A stretch of 64,000 bases of DNA from positions 18,764,854 to 18,828,853 of the forward strand of contig NC_045147.1 of assembly GCF_008831285.2 (NCBI RefSeq), read 5' to 3'. Positions 12,674 through 26,200 of this stretch are shown piece by piece (the first letter of the stretch is position 1; the number at the start of each line of letters is the position of its first letter). The translations under genes were made by a program, and so were the position numbers. Source of the DNA: Nymphaea colorata (lineage: Eukaryota; Streptophyta; Magnoliopsida; Nymphaeales; Nymphaeaceae). The notes beneath the pieces are model-generated. The model saw only the letters and a program-made list of their open reading frames with translations. It was not told where the DNA came from and made no database searches.

Positions 12674-13967
12674 AAAATGAAAGCACCAAGAGCAGAAAAT
12701 TTGGGAAGAGGCTGGGGAAGCGAAGAGATTGAGGTTTTTGGGTTACAGAGAGAGAAGAAAAAAGATTGAAGCTTTATGATCAAGGGCCCCATTTCAAGTC
12801 AGGCTGTTTTGGACCCGATCCCACCCGGTTTGACTCTCTCCGCAGTTTCGACCCACCAAGGTCATAATAAAACCCATTATGATATTCTCTGCATGTCCAA
12901 ATTCTGCTTTGAGAAGTTTGGCTTAGGTAGCCAAGTTAGCAGGAAGATGAAAGCTCTGTTCTCAGCACACCTTATTCTTCTGAAGTGCAGTGCATTCTAG
13001 TTGATAGGTGTTTCACTTCTCATCTAAATCAGACAGCAGCTTTAGACCTTGCAGACAGAAAGAAAAAGATAAGGTGGCGGTTTTGACCACTCATCGAAAC
13101 CTATCGAGTCTCTATGTTCCGGATGTATGCGAGTTCACGGGATATAGGCATAACCAGATTTGGATTCACATTTAGATTTAGAACCATTGGTGATTAAGAA
13201 TGAATCCAAATCCGAGTAACCACAAAATCGGCATTCATGTGCATATAGGTTGCTGCTATAGCTTTAGATTCATATATAAATCCGATAATAGTTTATTCCA
13301 TTTTGATAGTTGAAGTTTGAGGTAAACTAAACGACTTCGATGATCAATAAATCTCAGATTGAATCAACTGCAAATCGTTTACATTATCTCAGTTTCGATG
13401 GATCTAAATCTTTTTCTTTCGAGGCTGATATGACACAAAGAATAGGTAATAGAAAGATTGTGTTCCTGTGATCTAACCGTTCTGTTCATCAGGACTTCCA
13501 AGTTTGTACGATCATCTGATAAAGGAGATGGATCATGCAGGATACAAGTGATTGGCAAACAACAGAAGGAAGTTGCTATCGGAGGCGAGCGACGACGTAT
13601 GACTTTTAAGATGCAAGAAGGGGTCTAGGAACTTACTTTTTTATCATGATTTTCGAACAGTCAATCTCTTGGTTTTCATATATTAATCTATGATTTTGAC
13701 AATGTAAAAGATTAAATTTTTACGTTGGTCTCGATTTGCAATCTACTGAGACTCAGCTTATATGAACGGATGTAGCCCATGGTGATTACACTCTCAAACC
13801 TCCTTTAGTTTGAAGATCTTAAAGACCAAATCTTACCAAGCTGATGTAGCTTCTGGACTAAGAAATAATCTGATTCTTCTACAAAGCTGATAAGAGATTC
13901 ATGACCTCTGCACGTGCTTCAGAAATCGTCCTTTCCGTCCGAGTCAAATGCAGCCCTTCTCGAAGCT

Positions 13968-14200
13968 GCATTTGTTCTCCTATCCCTCAGATGCTAGGAA
14001 CTTATCAACACGCCGTTTCTACTGTTCCAAGAGACAAGAATCAAACACCCGCTACGGTTTTTACTGCTCCTCTCTAGAGAGAATGAGTTCTGCATTTGTT
14101 TCTAATTCCTATTCCAGAGATGCTACAAACTGAACATCCGTCAGCGTTCCAAGAGACAAAAATCAAACACCATCTAAGGGGTTTACTGCTCTCAAGAGAG
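13968..14200. repeat. Diverged tandem duplication, period about 124 bp
   Basis: GCATTTGTT at 13968 and 14092 begin two copies. Both contain a CAGATGCTA/GAGATGCTA word, then GTTCCAAGAGACAA(G/A)AATCAAACACC, and then TTTACTGCTC followed by an AGAGAG run. Copies differ by many substitutions and small indels. No coding potential was recognised. Confidence 0.75.
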
Positions 14201-16468
14201 ATAACGTCCAGATCCAGATTAAATATATATAATCCTTTTCTATATGTTGCCATATAAACTGTTATTAAGCAGATACTTTTCTTAGTCCCCACCTTTGGCT
14301 CTATCGTCTCGTAAAAGCTACACCAAATGGATATTTTTCTGTTTTTTGCTCACATTGTTTGATATGACTTCCTTTGTTCCTCGTATATTTTAGTTTTATC
14401 TCCTTTTTTTTTTGTTGCTTCTTTACTTTGTTTCCCTTGCCCATGCTGAACTAAAATTTTACGTTACCCACTATAGGCGATCCGTGTAATGGGCAAAGGT
14501 CAGACCTTCGTGGCTCATGTCATTTGCGTAGTTCCGGGGCTTCCTTTAAATCAAAGACATTGGTTTTCTATATCAGAACTTTGCTTCTCCTTTCAATCAA
14601 AGACTACTTTCACTGTGACACATCGTTTAGTTTACAACTTGTACATCTGGTTCTGAAATCGCATGATGCTTTCAGTGCACATAACCGAATGAAATCTATA
14701 AATCATGCACCCAAATCAAGGTACATTTTTCTATGGGATTCACCATCGTGCCTTCCTCGACATGGCTTCACTTAATTTCATCAATTTTTTCAATGCCCAA
14801 GTCAAAGGAAGCGCAACCTGTTTACGCTTGTTGCACTCATGCAATCGGATTAATATCTCACCGCTCTGGTGATTGTTACAGCATTTAGGACCGTCGACAC
14901 TCAATCACAAAATATTTCTATCTATTAATCCTTCTGCTGTCACGGCCATAGGTACGCGCATCATATTCTAAAGCTACTGATATGAAAATGGAGCACTAGC
15001 TTTCAATTCTGAACACTCTTCGTTATTCCACTACCATTCCATGTGGATGGTATATATATATTGAGTTAATAGCTGAGGAGCATTAATCTATAGATAAGTA
15101 GATAGCTAAGCAAATGACTATGGGATACTAACATAACAATCGGTCATTTGCTCGGGCATGTGTGGGCAATTGCCCACACAACAAGATCCATGTGCTTTAG
15201 CCACTTACGCCCAGTTTTGGCAACATATACTAAGGTCTGTTCACTTATTTTTATGATGATTCCTTCGTGTTATTGCACTCCCTTTTGTCTTCAGGTTTCC
15301 ATTTGAGCGACTTAGATGTCAGGCTGTCCCTTTGTTTTATAATTGCGTCATGAGGTACATATAAAGGCCACAGTTACATGTATATTGGACTAAGACCTAG
15401 CTGCTATTACGTGTGCTGTGTTCGCTGTTCAAACGATCATACAATCATAGGGACCAATTGCTTCTCTGCTAGGAATCTTACTGTGGGGATCGAGTTTATT
15501 TCACACCCAGACGGAGAAATAGATGGGAGGGAAGGAAGCCAAGTGATGAGAATCGCATCTAGTACAACCCAAAGCGACAGATCGCTCGCACCAAATTTGA
15601 GCCGTCGGCATCGATCCCTGCGTAAATGCCTCGCTTTTAATTTGCAGACAAGGCCTGCGACCTCTGCACCTATTCCACAGCATTAAGAAGGCGGCCCATT
15701 TGAGTTCGACTGCAGTCGCCTCTTCCCTGAAAACCACCTTTACTAGAGCCACTACCAGCAGTTGGGTTTTTCCTTTCTAGCCATAGACTTGATTGATGTC
15801 ACCCGCAGTTTAATCCAAATCTGCCACCCATGTTCTGACTGCCCAAGAACAGAGCACTTACTTATCTCTTTCTTCGGTGCTGTAGCCTGTATGCCAGTGT
15901 CAGAATGTGTTTGTGAGAGCCAGTCAATATTAATTAGACATATATTTTAAAAGAAAATATATTTATATGACTGTAATTCTGTTCTTTTTTTTTTTTTGAA
16001 GAAAATAAAGTCTATCATCGATAATATCATCTAAGGGTGCTGGTGTTTGGTTGCAGATACATTTTATGAGTGCCTCATCAATCTGACCTAAAGTTTGAGA
16101 TAGCTTCATCGAATACTACAACTGTTGTTCCATGAACATGCTTTAATCTAAGGAGCAGATTCAATGGGATATTTACAAAGTGTTTCTGTTGCCAAACTGC
16201 CCATAGGTGTTTAAATTGACATTGATATTCTCTTTATATATACATATAACTAAAGAATAGAGTTAAGTATTTGCATTAAACACCTTTTCACAAGAGTCAG
16301 AATCAAGCAACAACGAGACTTTCTTTGCAAGCAAAGGAATGGTACGAAATATTGTTTGCATGAAAATCAAAGCAAAACCATGGTAGTTCGTAGTGGAGAT
16401 CACTCGAGCTCAATCAGATGGTAGAAATATTTAAGCTCCTCTAAGATAAAGAAGTTTGCTCCACAAAT

Positions 16469-16490
16469 TATATATATATATATATATATA
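16469..16490. repeat. (TA)11 microsatellite
   Basis: Uninterrupted TA dinucleotide run read directly from the sequence. Confidence 0.95.
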
Positions 16491-18408
16491 CTGCAGCAAT
16501 GATGAAGATCTGTTCTGTCATGATCAGTTCTGAAACAGCACTAGCTAGACAGGCTTTCTATCTCTGGAAGGACCTCATCATTCTTTCTCCTTTTTTTAGG
16601 TGGTGGTGATGGTGGATCCAGAGCAGCAACTTACATAGAGGTTTAAGGTCACAGCAGTAATGATCTTATTGTGGGACATGCATATTAATGTGGGGGTACT
16701 GTACTACGTCCTATATGGTGGTTCTTCTGAAAGCAAAAGGATCTGCTTTAACTAATAAATATTAGAGTACTCAGTTGACAGCGCCAATGACGTGTGAGGC
16801 AGATGCATTATTTCCCTTTGAAGCCAAGATCCCTCTCCTTTCCCCCGTATGATCATATGCGCTCTCCATCCCCAACTGCTAGTCTGCTACCCTACATTAT
16901 TCCCTTTGGCAGTATGTCGAGCTACTTTGGCTCACAGTTCAACTGAAAGAAGTTCCAAACTTTTGTTCATTATTGTATCAACTGAACATAATAACTATCT
17001 AAAATGAGGTGAGTTATGATCTTTCAATTCATCAAAAAGAAGCGTTTAGAATATTAGAACCAAGTTTGCTAATTGGCTGCTCCACCCGTGCGTCGAATTC
17101 ACATGGGTGTCTGAGATCGTTGCATGAAAATCTGAAGTCGATGCATGTGAAAATAATTCAACCCAGGAATCAGACTCACATGGTTTGTGGAGAGATGATC
17201 TGGCAAATGTGAAGCCTTTTCTCATTTTTCCTCAGGTGCCTTGGAAAGATCTCGAATGAAATTTGACATAGAAATGTAGAAAAATACTCAAATTTAGCTG
17301 GTTGTTTCACTTAGGCATAAGTGATGTAACTTTTTTGACAATATATATTATAAACTATATACAGAAATGGGTTAATATTAGTAAAATCATAAATCACACT
17401 TTGGGATATATAATTTCAGATTCACGAACCAGAAAAGTTTAAACTGTCAATTGTTAGACTCTCAAAAGTTCAGTTTTAGTCGACCTATTATGGGCTTTTA
17501 ATTTTCGTTCATTCATTGATATATACACACATAACTTAACTAGTACCTAGATTGCATATTAGATATGTCAGGATTATTTAATGGGAAATAATTTTTTGTC
17601 ACCCGTCAATCAACTTAATTGCATTAAAAAAATTTACGAATTAGTGACTGCGGGATGTGTCATAGGGTGTCACGTGGTGTGTCAAGTCCACCACTTTGAT
17701 CCACTGCCCTTTCTGAGATGGAACGGCCGCTCCTGCAATCAATGCCCGTCATGAGAGAAACAAGAACTTCCATTATTTCGCGACGACGAGTGATAAAGGC
17801 GACGCTTCTGTGATTTAAGACGCTTTTATGCCGCTTTTGCTTTCCGGATGTTGCTTGCACACAATAGAATAAGATACGAATACTTTTGAAAAGTCGCCTG
17901 AATTTCGCAAAATAACGTTGACACCTCTTCCCGTTTCAAGAATTTTCAGTTAACTTTTTCTCTTGCAAAGGTAAGATGTTAAAAAAATACTGAAACATGA
18001 TTATGTATATCTGTTATTCATTCACAATTTAAATTGTGTTTAAAATGGTCCACTGGAACAACAATGCTGTTCAATTTTTTTCATTAGAGTGAGTAAACAA
18101 TTTCCAACATAAATCGAAGTGATTCAAAAGGCTTAATTTTCGTGTGCTTTATGCAACCTTGAGGCTTCATTTGACAATTGCCATAGACAGAATTTCACGG
18201 GTACCTAGAAATCTGCATAACATGCGGCTTATTTCCAGATTATGGCCTAATTTTGTGGGTTTTCAGCGAAAATTTTACGCTGCAATTATAAACAATAGGG
18301 GGCCCTTGCCAAGAACATCTCATGCAATTAAAACAAGGAAAAAAGTGTTCCACAAGAAACAATGCTTGGAGCCAAAGGCAAAGGTATTTTCGATTGCATC
18401 TGCAACGA

Positions 18409-18429
18409 TATATATATATATATATATAT
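18409..18429. repeat. (TA)n microsatellite
   Basis: Uninterrupted TA run of about 21 nt. Confidence 0.95.
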
Positions 18430-19049
18430 CATGATTTGAATATAGAACTAACGATGAAACCAAAATGATAGGGAATTGAAGGCAATCATATATCAGTTAT
18501 GACATCAAAAAGCAAGAAGGGAGCATCAACTTAAACAACAGATAGTTTTATTTTATTATTACATTTTATTCATATAAATATATCCAAATAGTTAGATGTA
18601 TTAACAATCATTACAAATGCAGCATGTCTTCGGAAGCAGGCCCGGTTGAAGAATGAAGTAAAAAATATTAATTAAATGCATAGCTACGCAAGGTGATAAA
18701 ACACTATTTATGAAAAACACAGTGCTGTACTGAATTCAAAAACTTTCAAAATGCCGAATTCGCCAGCGTTCGCTTCTTATTTAAAATGAAAACTAGTTAA
18801 GAAGTTTTTGAATGTATGAGAGTTGGAGATGAAGGAAGTGCACAGAACATGCTTATCATGAGCTTGTTTCAGCTGTTCCTAAATGTAGAGTCTTTTGGGT
18901 ATCTCTTCCTTACCTACTAGGAAAGTCTAATTTTAATTTAAGGAAGCAAGACAAGGCAGTTTATGTGTTTGTACTTCCTTTTCATCAATGAGCTTTCTCA
19001 CTGCAAGGACTTCCCAGTCATTGTTGGTCAGACCCCATTAGAGATTTCC

Positions 19050-19123
<74 letters not shown>
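19050..19123. repeat. Palindromic (CT)n(TA)n(GA)n compound microsatellite
   Basis: A CT arm (about 19 nt), a 32-nt TA core and a GA arm (about 23 nt) follow one another without interruption. The arms are reverse complements and the core is self-complementary, so the tract can fold into one hairpin. Confidence 0.95.
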
Positions 19124-19680
19124 GAAAACTGGTAGCTACCATTAAGTTGAAAAGTTATAAACAACCTACCTATATTTTCAAGACACATAAATGCCCATCA
19201 CAGGAAGAAACAAATCAGTTGTTTTAGTCAAGATCTCTTGCTTTCTTTTGAGAGGTACTTTCATCTCTTGGAAATACAACTTTATTTTTTTTATTTTATT
19301 TTTTTTTCAATTTAATCTCCACTCTCTTATCGTCTTATTGATGGCTCATTAACCAGTTTTCCTACATATCTGGAGAGACACACAAATTAGAGCTGCACTC
19401 GACATCTAGGTCCAATTCTGCAAATATATGTTAATAGTAGTTTTAGACCTTTTTTTCATTGACATCCGAGTTGGATCAGGCTCCAGATCTGGCAGAGAAG
19501 GTTCAACTAATAAGACAGAGATCCGGGTAGGGTCCAGTGAAGCCTACAAAAGGAACCAAGTCCAGCCTGTTTGCGTCCTTAATGACAGCATCATTTCAAA
19601 ATCATAGAGACCTCATGTATGCCCGTCCGCCTTATCTGCATCATGTACTTAAAATGCCTTCAACCTCTCATTTTTTATGG

Positions 19681-19748
<68 letters not shown>
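19681..19748. repeat. (CT)n(TA)n compound microsatellite
   Basis: 24 nt of CT followed by about 44 nt of TA. Same order and orientation as the tracts at 19050, 20271 and 21595. A (TG)-rich stretch follows. Confidence 0.95.
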
Positions 19749-19751
<3 letters not shown>

Positions 19752-20270
19752 GGGTGTATGTGTGTATGCATGCACACACATGCACGTAAGCAACAGTGGT
19801 TAAAATAGAAAGCATGCATTGTAAAGCATCTTTCTCACGGGTTGTGTCCACTGTTAGCATATTTTGGATCCGAATTCAACTCTAGATTTCTTAGAAGGAT
19901 GTGTATGTATTTTACCGGTTAGATCTGGATATGACGGACCCGAAATCCATTTCAAGCAGCCGACAGTAAAACATCTGGGCGTCGTGCGCGGCATTGGGAT
20001 GTCAAAATTTGAGGAGCAGAAAGAAACAGAAGAGTCCGGGTCTCGGACTCTGTTCACATCCCAACAAGATTTGGTTTCCCCATGAACACAATCCGACAAA
20101 CCCGACTGGTATCAGGAAGAGTTCCTTCTCCATTATGGGAGCCGAATCTGGACCAAAGGGGAACATGCTTGTAGCCAGCTCGTCCAGATCCGGACCAACA
20201 AATGAGACCCGATCCGACATCTACATCATTTGCCGGAAGGAATGGAATCTTTGACCGCTGGTTGGCGACC

Positions 20271-20279
20271 CCTCTCTCT

Positions 20280-20350
<71 letters not shown>
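20271..20350. repeat. (CT)n(TA)n compound microsatellite
   Basis: A CT run with one T-rich interruption is followed by about 36 nt of TA. Same order and orientation as its neighbours. Confidence 0.95.
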
Positions 20351-20355
<5 letters not shown>

Positions 20356-20533
20356 TGGAGCATTCTTTATTCATTCGGGGCCTTTGTGGTGTGATCAGTT
20401 CATGTCCTTTCTCACTGATGGATCATACTCATTGAAATCTTTAAATGCGTCGAATCAGATGTTGGTGTAAATTTTTTCATGCATTTAGCTGATCCCAATT
20501 CAACGCATTTACATTGGCATCTTTTGCGCATCT

Positions 20534-20641
20534 TTATATATATATATACATCAGAGAGAGAGAGAATCTGCTTGGATGGCACCTATAACTTCATGGCACA
20601 TATTTTTTAGTTTAGAGAGAGATAGAGAGAGAGAGAGAGAG
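20534..20641. repeat. TA and GA microsatellites
   Basis: A TA run with a following GA run (20534-20565), and a second GA run at 20613-20641, separated by about 50 nt of unique sequence. Confidence 0.9.
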
Positions 20642-21589
20642 GGCACATCACATGGGGCTCAGAGAAGAGTACAAAAAGCTTGAAAAGGAAGTCAATAAAG
20701 GGTAAATCCTTTTTAGCACTTAATGCATGTGACAGTGTATAAACCCCGGAAGGCATCAGCAGCAGAGAATGTCAAAATGTTAGAGCTGCGTTTGGAGTCT
20801 GCTAATTAAGTACATGAGCTAAACATAGATGACATTGAATCATTGATCAATAGTTCAGGCAGTGTGTGTTTGGAAGGGGGAGGAAGAGGAAAAGTTTTGT
20901 CACAGACCTGTTGTCTCCATGGCTGGCCAGGCTCTTAGATTCAAAACCAGAAACCATTTTTTTGTTCTTTATTTGGTGGAAACTGAACAGGTTGAGGAGA
21001 CTTGATCGCTTTTCCATGGTGTAAAGCTACTCTAGCCTGCATTAGCTTTGGCAATAAGCAGGTGTTTCTGAAATTTGAACCATTGACTGGCTGCCTATCA
21101 GCCACTAGATCAACCATTTGCGTGATACCCATTAAGGCTACGGCCAACCCATTCCATACTGTTGTTTAGTTTTCCCTCTTGGTGTTGCTGTCTTGATGTG
21201 TTGGGAGTCTGGGACCATTTCCGGCCACCTACTTACCATTTCTCAGTAGAAATCAAAGTTGAAACTTAAAGACCATACAGTTTCAAGAGTTCTCTGTGGC
21301 CGGCTTCGATGATTCTGACACCATGTTAGAGGTACTTCTCTAACATCAGTTTTCTGTGGCCTAATATCTGCCCTTCGATGGAGGATTGCTTAAGAAGTTC
21401 CTGTTGAAGGAAGTCGGATAACTCTCCATGATCAAATGAATATGTATCGACATAATCTGGTAAAATCTGCCTAACCTTAGCTTGCCAAACCTCGCTACTG
21501 AAAGCAACCCTTCTTCATAAATCTCCCGTCATGAAATTTGATCTGCACTCTTCTTTAAGCTCTCAAACGTCAAATGGCAGCAAGCCAGC

Positions 21590-21714
<125 letters not shown>

Positions 21715-22670
21715 CATTAAACATTGGAAACCATCGTATCAGAAACGATCCTAAAAGAAATGTTTAGATTTGCTTCTTTTTTTAATCCAAATCTGAAACA
21801 TGCAGATGTGATCATGGCTGATCATTCACTAGGGCATTCTTTAAATAGAATCAATTTAAGGCGCATTTAAGTTTTTCATGCAAGGAGCTACCCAGTTTTC
21901 ATCGCTAGCTCTCCAAGCGCATGTTACGCATGACTACGGACTGCCTAGTTTACGTTTTCTTGTTGACCTATGTATGCTACAGTAACAAACCCACGTCAAA
22001 CTCCAACAATTTTCTTTTAAAATAGTAACTATAAAATTCATATTATTCAATTTTAATTTTTTTTTTAAGATTCCATGTACGCATGAAAAAGGGTATCCCT
22101 TTTTTGTTTGTATTTCTAAGTTTTTGAGCATGTAAAATGCAGATAGAGTAGCGGTCCGGACATGATATTTATAAGCTGCCGTCCGGACTTCATATAAGCA
22201 TATCTTCATAGTCAATTATGAAATGGTATTCAAAGTTCAAACAAAAATGGATGTGCAGAATATAGGAAAAGATTGGCAGTAAAAGTAAGAAACTTGGAAA
22301 ACAGAGCAGCGGCACAGTTTGAGGAGCAAAAAAAATTCAGTCTGTAAGAGAAGAATGGCTTAAAATATGTCTGGTCAAAAAAGGGATAGTTTAAAAACAG
22401 AGCCAAGGCAGGGAAAGAAGAATGGTGTTTCATTCCAAGAAGACCTTACACAACTTCGGTTCTCGTTACTCTCAATTATTAAACAATTGACAGCAATGGT
22501 CCATTGAATCCCCCCACACGCCAAGTTAGAGAGGACCAGGGAAAAGAAAGCTAGAAGAAGAACAAACAAAAAGTTGAGAGCAGAGAAGGAAGGAAGATTT
22601 TCTTAGAGTGGCTACTACACTTCATTGCTACCGCACCCTGTGATCGATCGTAAATAACTTTCATCATTAC

Positions 22671-22696
22671 ATAATAATAATGATAATAATAATAAA
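22671..22696. repeat. (TAA)n microsatellite
   Basis: Imperfect ATA/TAA trinucleotide run with one TGA interruption, about 500 bp upstream of the SCAR start. Confidence 0.85.
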
Positions 22697-22947
22697 TGGG
22701 CGACGATCTTTCCCAATTTCCATTGCGCATATTGATTCACTCATTTTCTCTCTCTTGTCTCTCCTTGCTCCTCCCCATCGTCTTCTTGACCCGCCCCACC
22801 CACTGCTCTCAGCTGCCGCTTTGTCTTCCATTACATTCCCTTGCCTTGTCCGCTAAATAAAGCAAGGAAAGAACGTCGTGGAAAAGGAACTGAAAGGTGG
22901 AGGAGAAAAGAAAATCTAGAAAGGAAGGGGAAGCCCAATAAAAAAAA

Positions 22948-23015
22948 CATTTGGGGAGGGATCCGTTTGAGGGTTGAAGTGAAAAAGCGAGCTGAATCTC
23001 TCTGTACCAGAAGGG

Positions 23016-23057
<42 letters not shown>

Positions 23058-23163
23058 ATTTGGGGAGGATCCTTTGGAGGAATGAAGTGAAAAAGCGAGC
23101 TGAATCTCTCTAGACCAGAAGGGGAGAGAGAGAGAGAGGGAGAAAAGAGAGAGAGGGAGCATC

Positions 23164-23208
<45 letters not shown>
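22948..23208 (+). repeat. Tandem array with GA microsatellites in the SCAR 5' leader
   Basis: Two units of about 105-109 bp start with CATTTGGGGAGG at 22948 and 23057. A truncated third unit starts CATCTGGAGAG at 23161. Units 1 and 2 share GAAGTGAAAAAGCGAGCTGA, then ATCTCTCT and CCAGAAGGGGAGAG, and each unit ends in a GA run. The last run ends directly at the ATG of SCAR (23209). The array therefore probably lies in the transcribed leader. Confidence 0.85.
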
Positions 23209-23214
<6 letters not shown>

Positions 23215-26200
23215 CTGACGAGATACGTGATTCGAAATGAGTACAGTTTGGCAGACCCAGAGGTGTACAGATGTGTGGAGAAAGATGACCCGGAGGCGTT
23301 GCTGGAAGGGATCGCCATGGCCGGACTTATCGGCGTCTTGCGGCAGCTCGGAGACCTGGCCGAGTACGTCTCCTTCTCTCTCTCTCTCTCTCCCTCTCTC
23401 GCGGGCGCGTGGGCGTAGTGGTGCTCTTTTGAAGTAATTGGTGGTTTAGATTTTTTTTTTGTGGCGATATCCACAACTCCATTCTGGTGATTGCTAGTAG
23501 AAGCGAGGTTGCTGTTGCTTCTTTCCTTGGGTTTGAGAGTTAGGCGTTGGGCAGTTTGGTGGATCTGTCACTTTAGCATGTAATTCGTTAACATTCTTGA
23601 ACGATTATTTGTTGTGGGTTAGAGGTTGGCGTGAGGGTTTTTGTGTGGGATGGGATTAAGGTCGCCTATATGAATCCCTGACGGCAAGTTTTTTATTAGC
23701 ATCTACAATGTATGTAGAATTTTGTCACAGCGTCACTCTTTTGGCTTCTCTTTTGTGTGGCCCTATATCGGCTCTTCGTGAGTTGATAACTTTGTGGGTA
23801 GCGTCCCTCCTAACTGGCCTTGTAATAGTTTCCTTGGTTACAATCTTCAGAGCGTTTTCTTGTTTGCTTTTTCTCACGAGAAACCGCCCCAATGGTGCGG
23901 ATTATCTTACAGTATGCAGTGACTCGCCTGGAGAACTTTCTTGATCAATATTGCCGTGTAAACTGAGTTGGTTCGACATTTCTCTTTGTGAAAATAATTC
24001 TGGTTATGATAGCGAAAGAGGGAGACTGAATGATGGATTGAAGAGAGAAAACTTATAAAACATAGACAGGCCCATTTTTCAGCGCCACATTCTCAAGTTT
24101 ATGTTTAATAAACTGAAGGCCTCTTGCTGAAACAAAAATGGAGCTGATAAACCAGTGACGAAAACCAACTAAAAGGGATAGAAGCGTAACGTTGTTGGAT
24201 GCTTGCACAATTTGAACACTTATCTATTAATGAATCGAAGAGTCTTCTTCCTTTTCAAAGAACAGAAACTATTCTTGGGGTGTTTGACCTGACCTATTGA
24301 GATCACCTTCCCTACAGCGTTAAAACTTCAAACTGAAGACCGCTTTGACCCCAGTAACCTTGGGAAGTGATGAATTTATTGTAACATCTCTGCTTTCTAA
24401 TTTGATTTTTTGATTTACATAATTGTTCGTTGACATTGAATTCTGATATATTCTGTAGGTTTGCAGCTGAACTTTTCCATGACTTGCATGAAGAAGTAAT
24501 GGCTACATCGGCAAGAGGCCATGGTCTTATGATTCGTGTTCAACAACTGGAGGCAGAGTTGCCTTCTATTGAGAAGGCCTTTCTATCACGTACCAATCAT
24601 TTGGAATTTGCTTATGGTACAGGTTAGAATACCTCTGATGTTTGTTTGTCCTTTCCTTCTTTTCATTTTTCTTCTAGCCCTCTAGTTTGCTAATCGCCTT
24701 ATTGATTGCTTCCAAGGTGCTACCGAAGAATGTGCATGGATTGGAAAATTTATGTTAGTTAGTCTAATTAAGAAAAACGAGTTCTAATTAATGAGGCGAA
24801 TGGTTTTCCATCAAGTTTGTGAAAGCACGAGCTGAATAAGAGGTTCTTTCAGAACTTGTTTATAAAGAGCTCAAGTTGGTGTATCTTGTCTGGCTTGGCA
24901 TGCCGCCATGCCCATGGAGTACTGGTGTTTGCAATGTTCATAATGTACAGATTTGACACCTTTCACGCTGTTGTTTTTGTCTGATTGTTAATCTAGCTCT
25001 TCATATACGACATAAGGATGATTTATAGACCTCCATTTTGGGAGGAACTTAGTTTCGGTGTGTTTTAACATTATTTTGGTCGTCTGCATATTTATGTTCC
25101 AGATACTGAATATTCTAGTCTGTAACTCAAAATTGTGCATGCGTATTGATGAAATATGCTGTGAAGTGAAAATTCTCTGTCTAAGGAAAATAACACATAG
25201 GATATCCCGTACACATTCAGGGATAACTTTGTATCATTAGCTTATAAACTAGGATGAAATTCTAAACATAATATAAAAATAATAAATTTGGATAGAAAAA
25301 CACATGGGTAAACAAAAGTTTATGAAGTAACATTATAAAAAAAATTGCTAATACTATGGATATGGTGTTGACCGTGTCTGCCACATGTTTAACTGTGTAT
25401 AGGAAGTGGCTTCGTGACAGCATGGACAAGCTTGCTAATGCCTGTGTAACGTACTTGTCAGGTAGGTTCTCAGTTTCTAACAAAATGTAAAGAGATTTAT
25501 TCAGATAAAAATTATGAGTTTGAGTCAGTTGACAACCTATGCTTTTGATGAATTTTTGAGACCATCTTGTAGTTGACAGAATGGATTGTGCTTATTAACT
25601 GAGTACCTTTTGGGAAGGCTAGTCTATCTCCTTTGGTAGATATTATCTTGTTGTCAACTGATTGTACTGCTAGATTTGCTTGACCATTGTTCTTCATGAA
25701 CACTAATTTATTTAACACAGCAATCTCATTAACATTCACATACAAGAAACAGAAGTTAACAATAACTGATTAATAAATTGAGTTGTTTTTAATTGGTTTA
25801 GCGCCTCCATTGACAATAATGATATGTTGAGTTCGTTGGTTTTAGGCTCTGATTGGCATTCGAGTGAGAGAATTGAACAAAACCTTGTTACACGGGGTGA
25901 CTTGCCTCGTTTTGTGATGGACTCCTATGAAGAATGTCGTGCTCCACCACGATTATTTTTGCTGGATAAGTATGGTTTTAAATTCTCACAAATTGTGTTT
26001 AGCATTTTTTGTTCATTTCCTCGTTTACAGAAATAATGTTGTCTTCTCCTTTTCAGGTTTGATATTGCTGGTGCTGGTGCATGTTTGAAGAGATACTCTG
26101 ACCCCTCATTTTTTAAGATGGAGCTGGCCTCTTCAGGGGCATTGAAAGCTGATGAAGTTCAAATAGGGAAACGTGCTCGTAGAGTCAAGGTTTGCACTTT

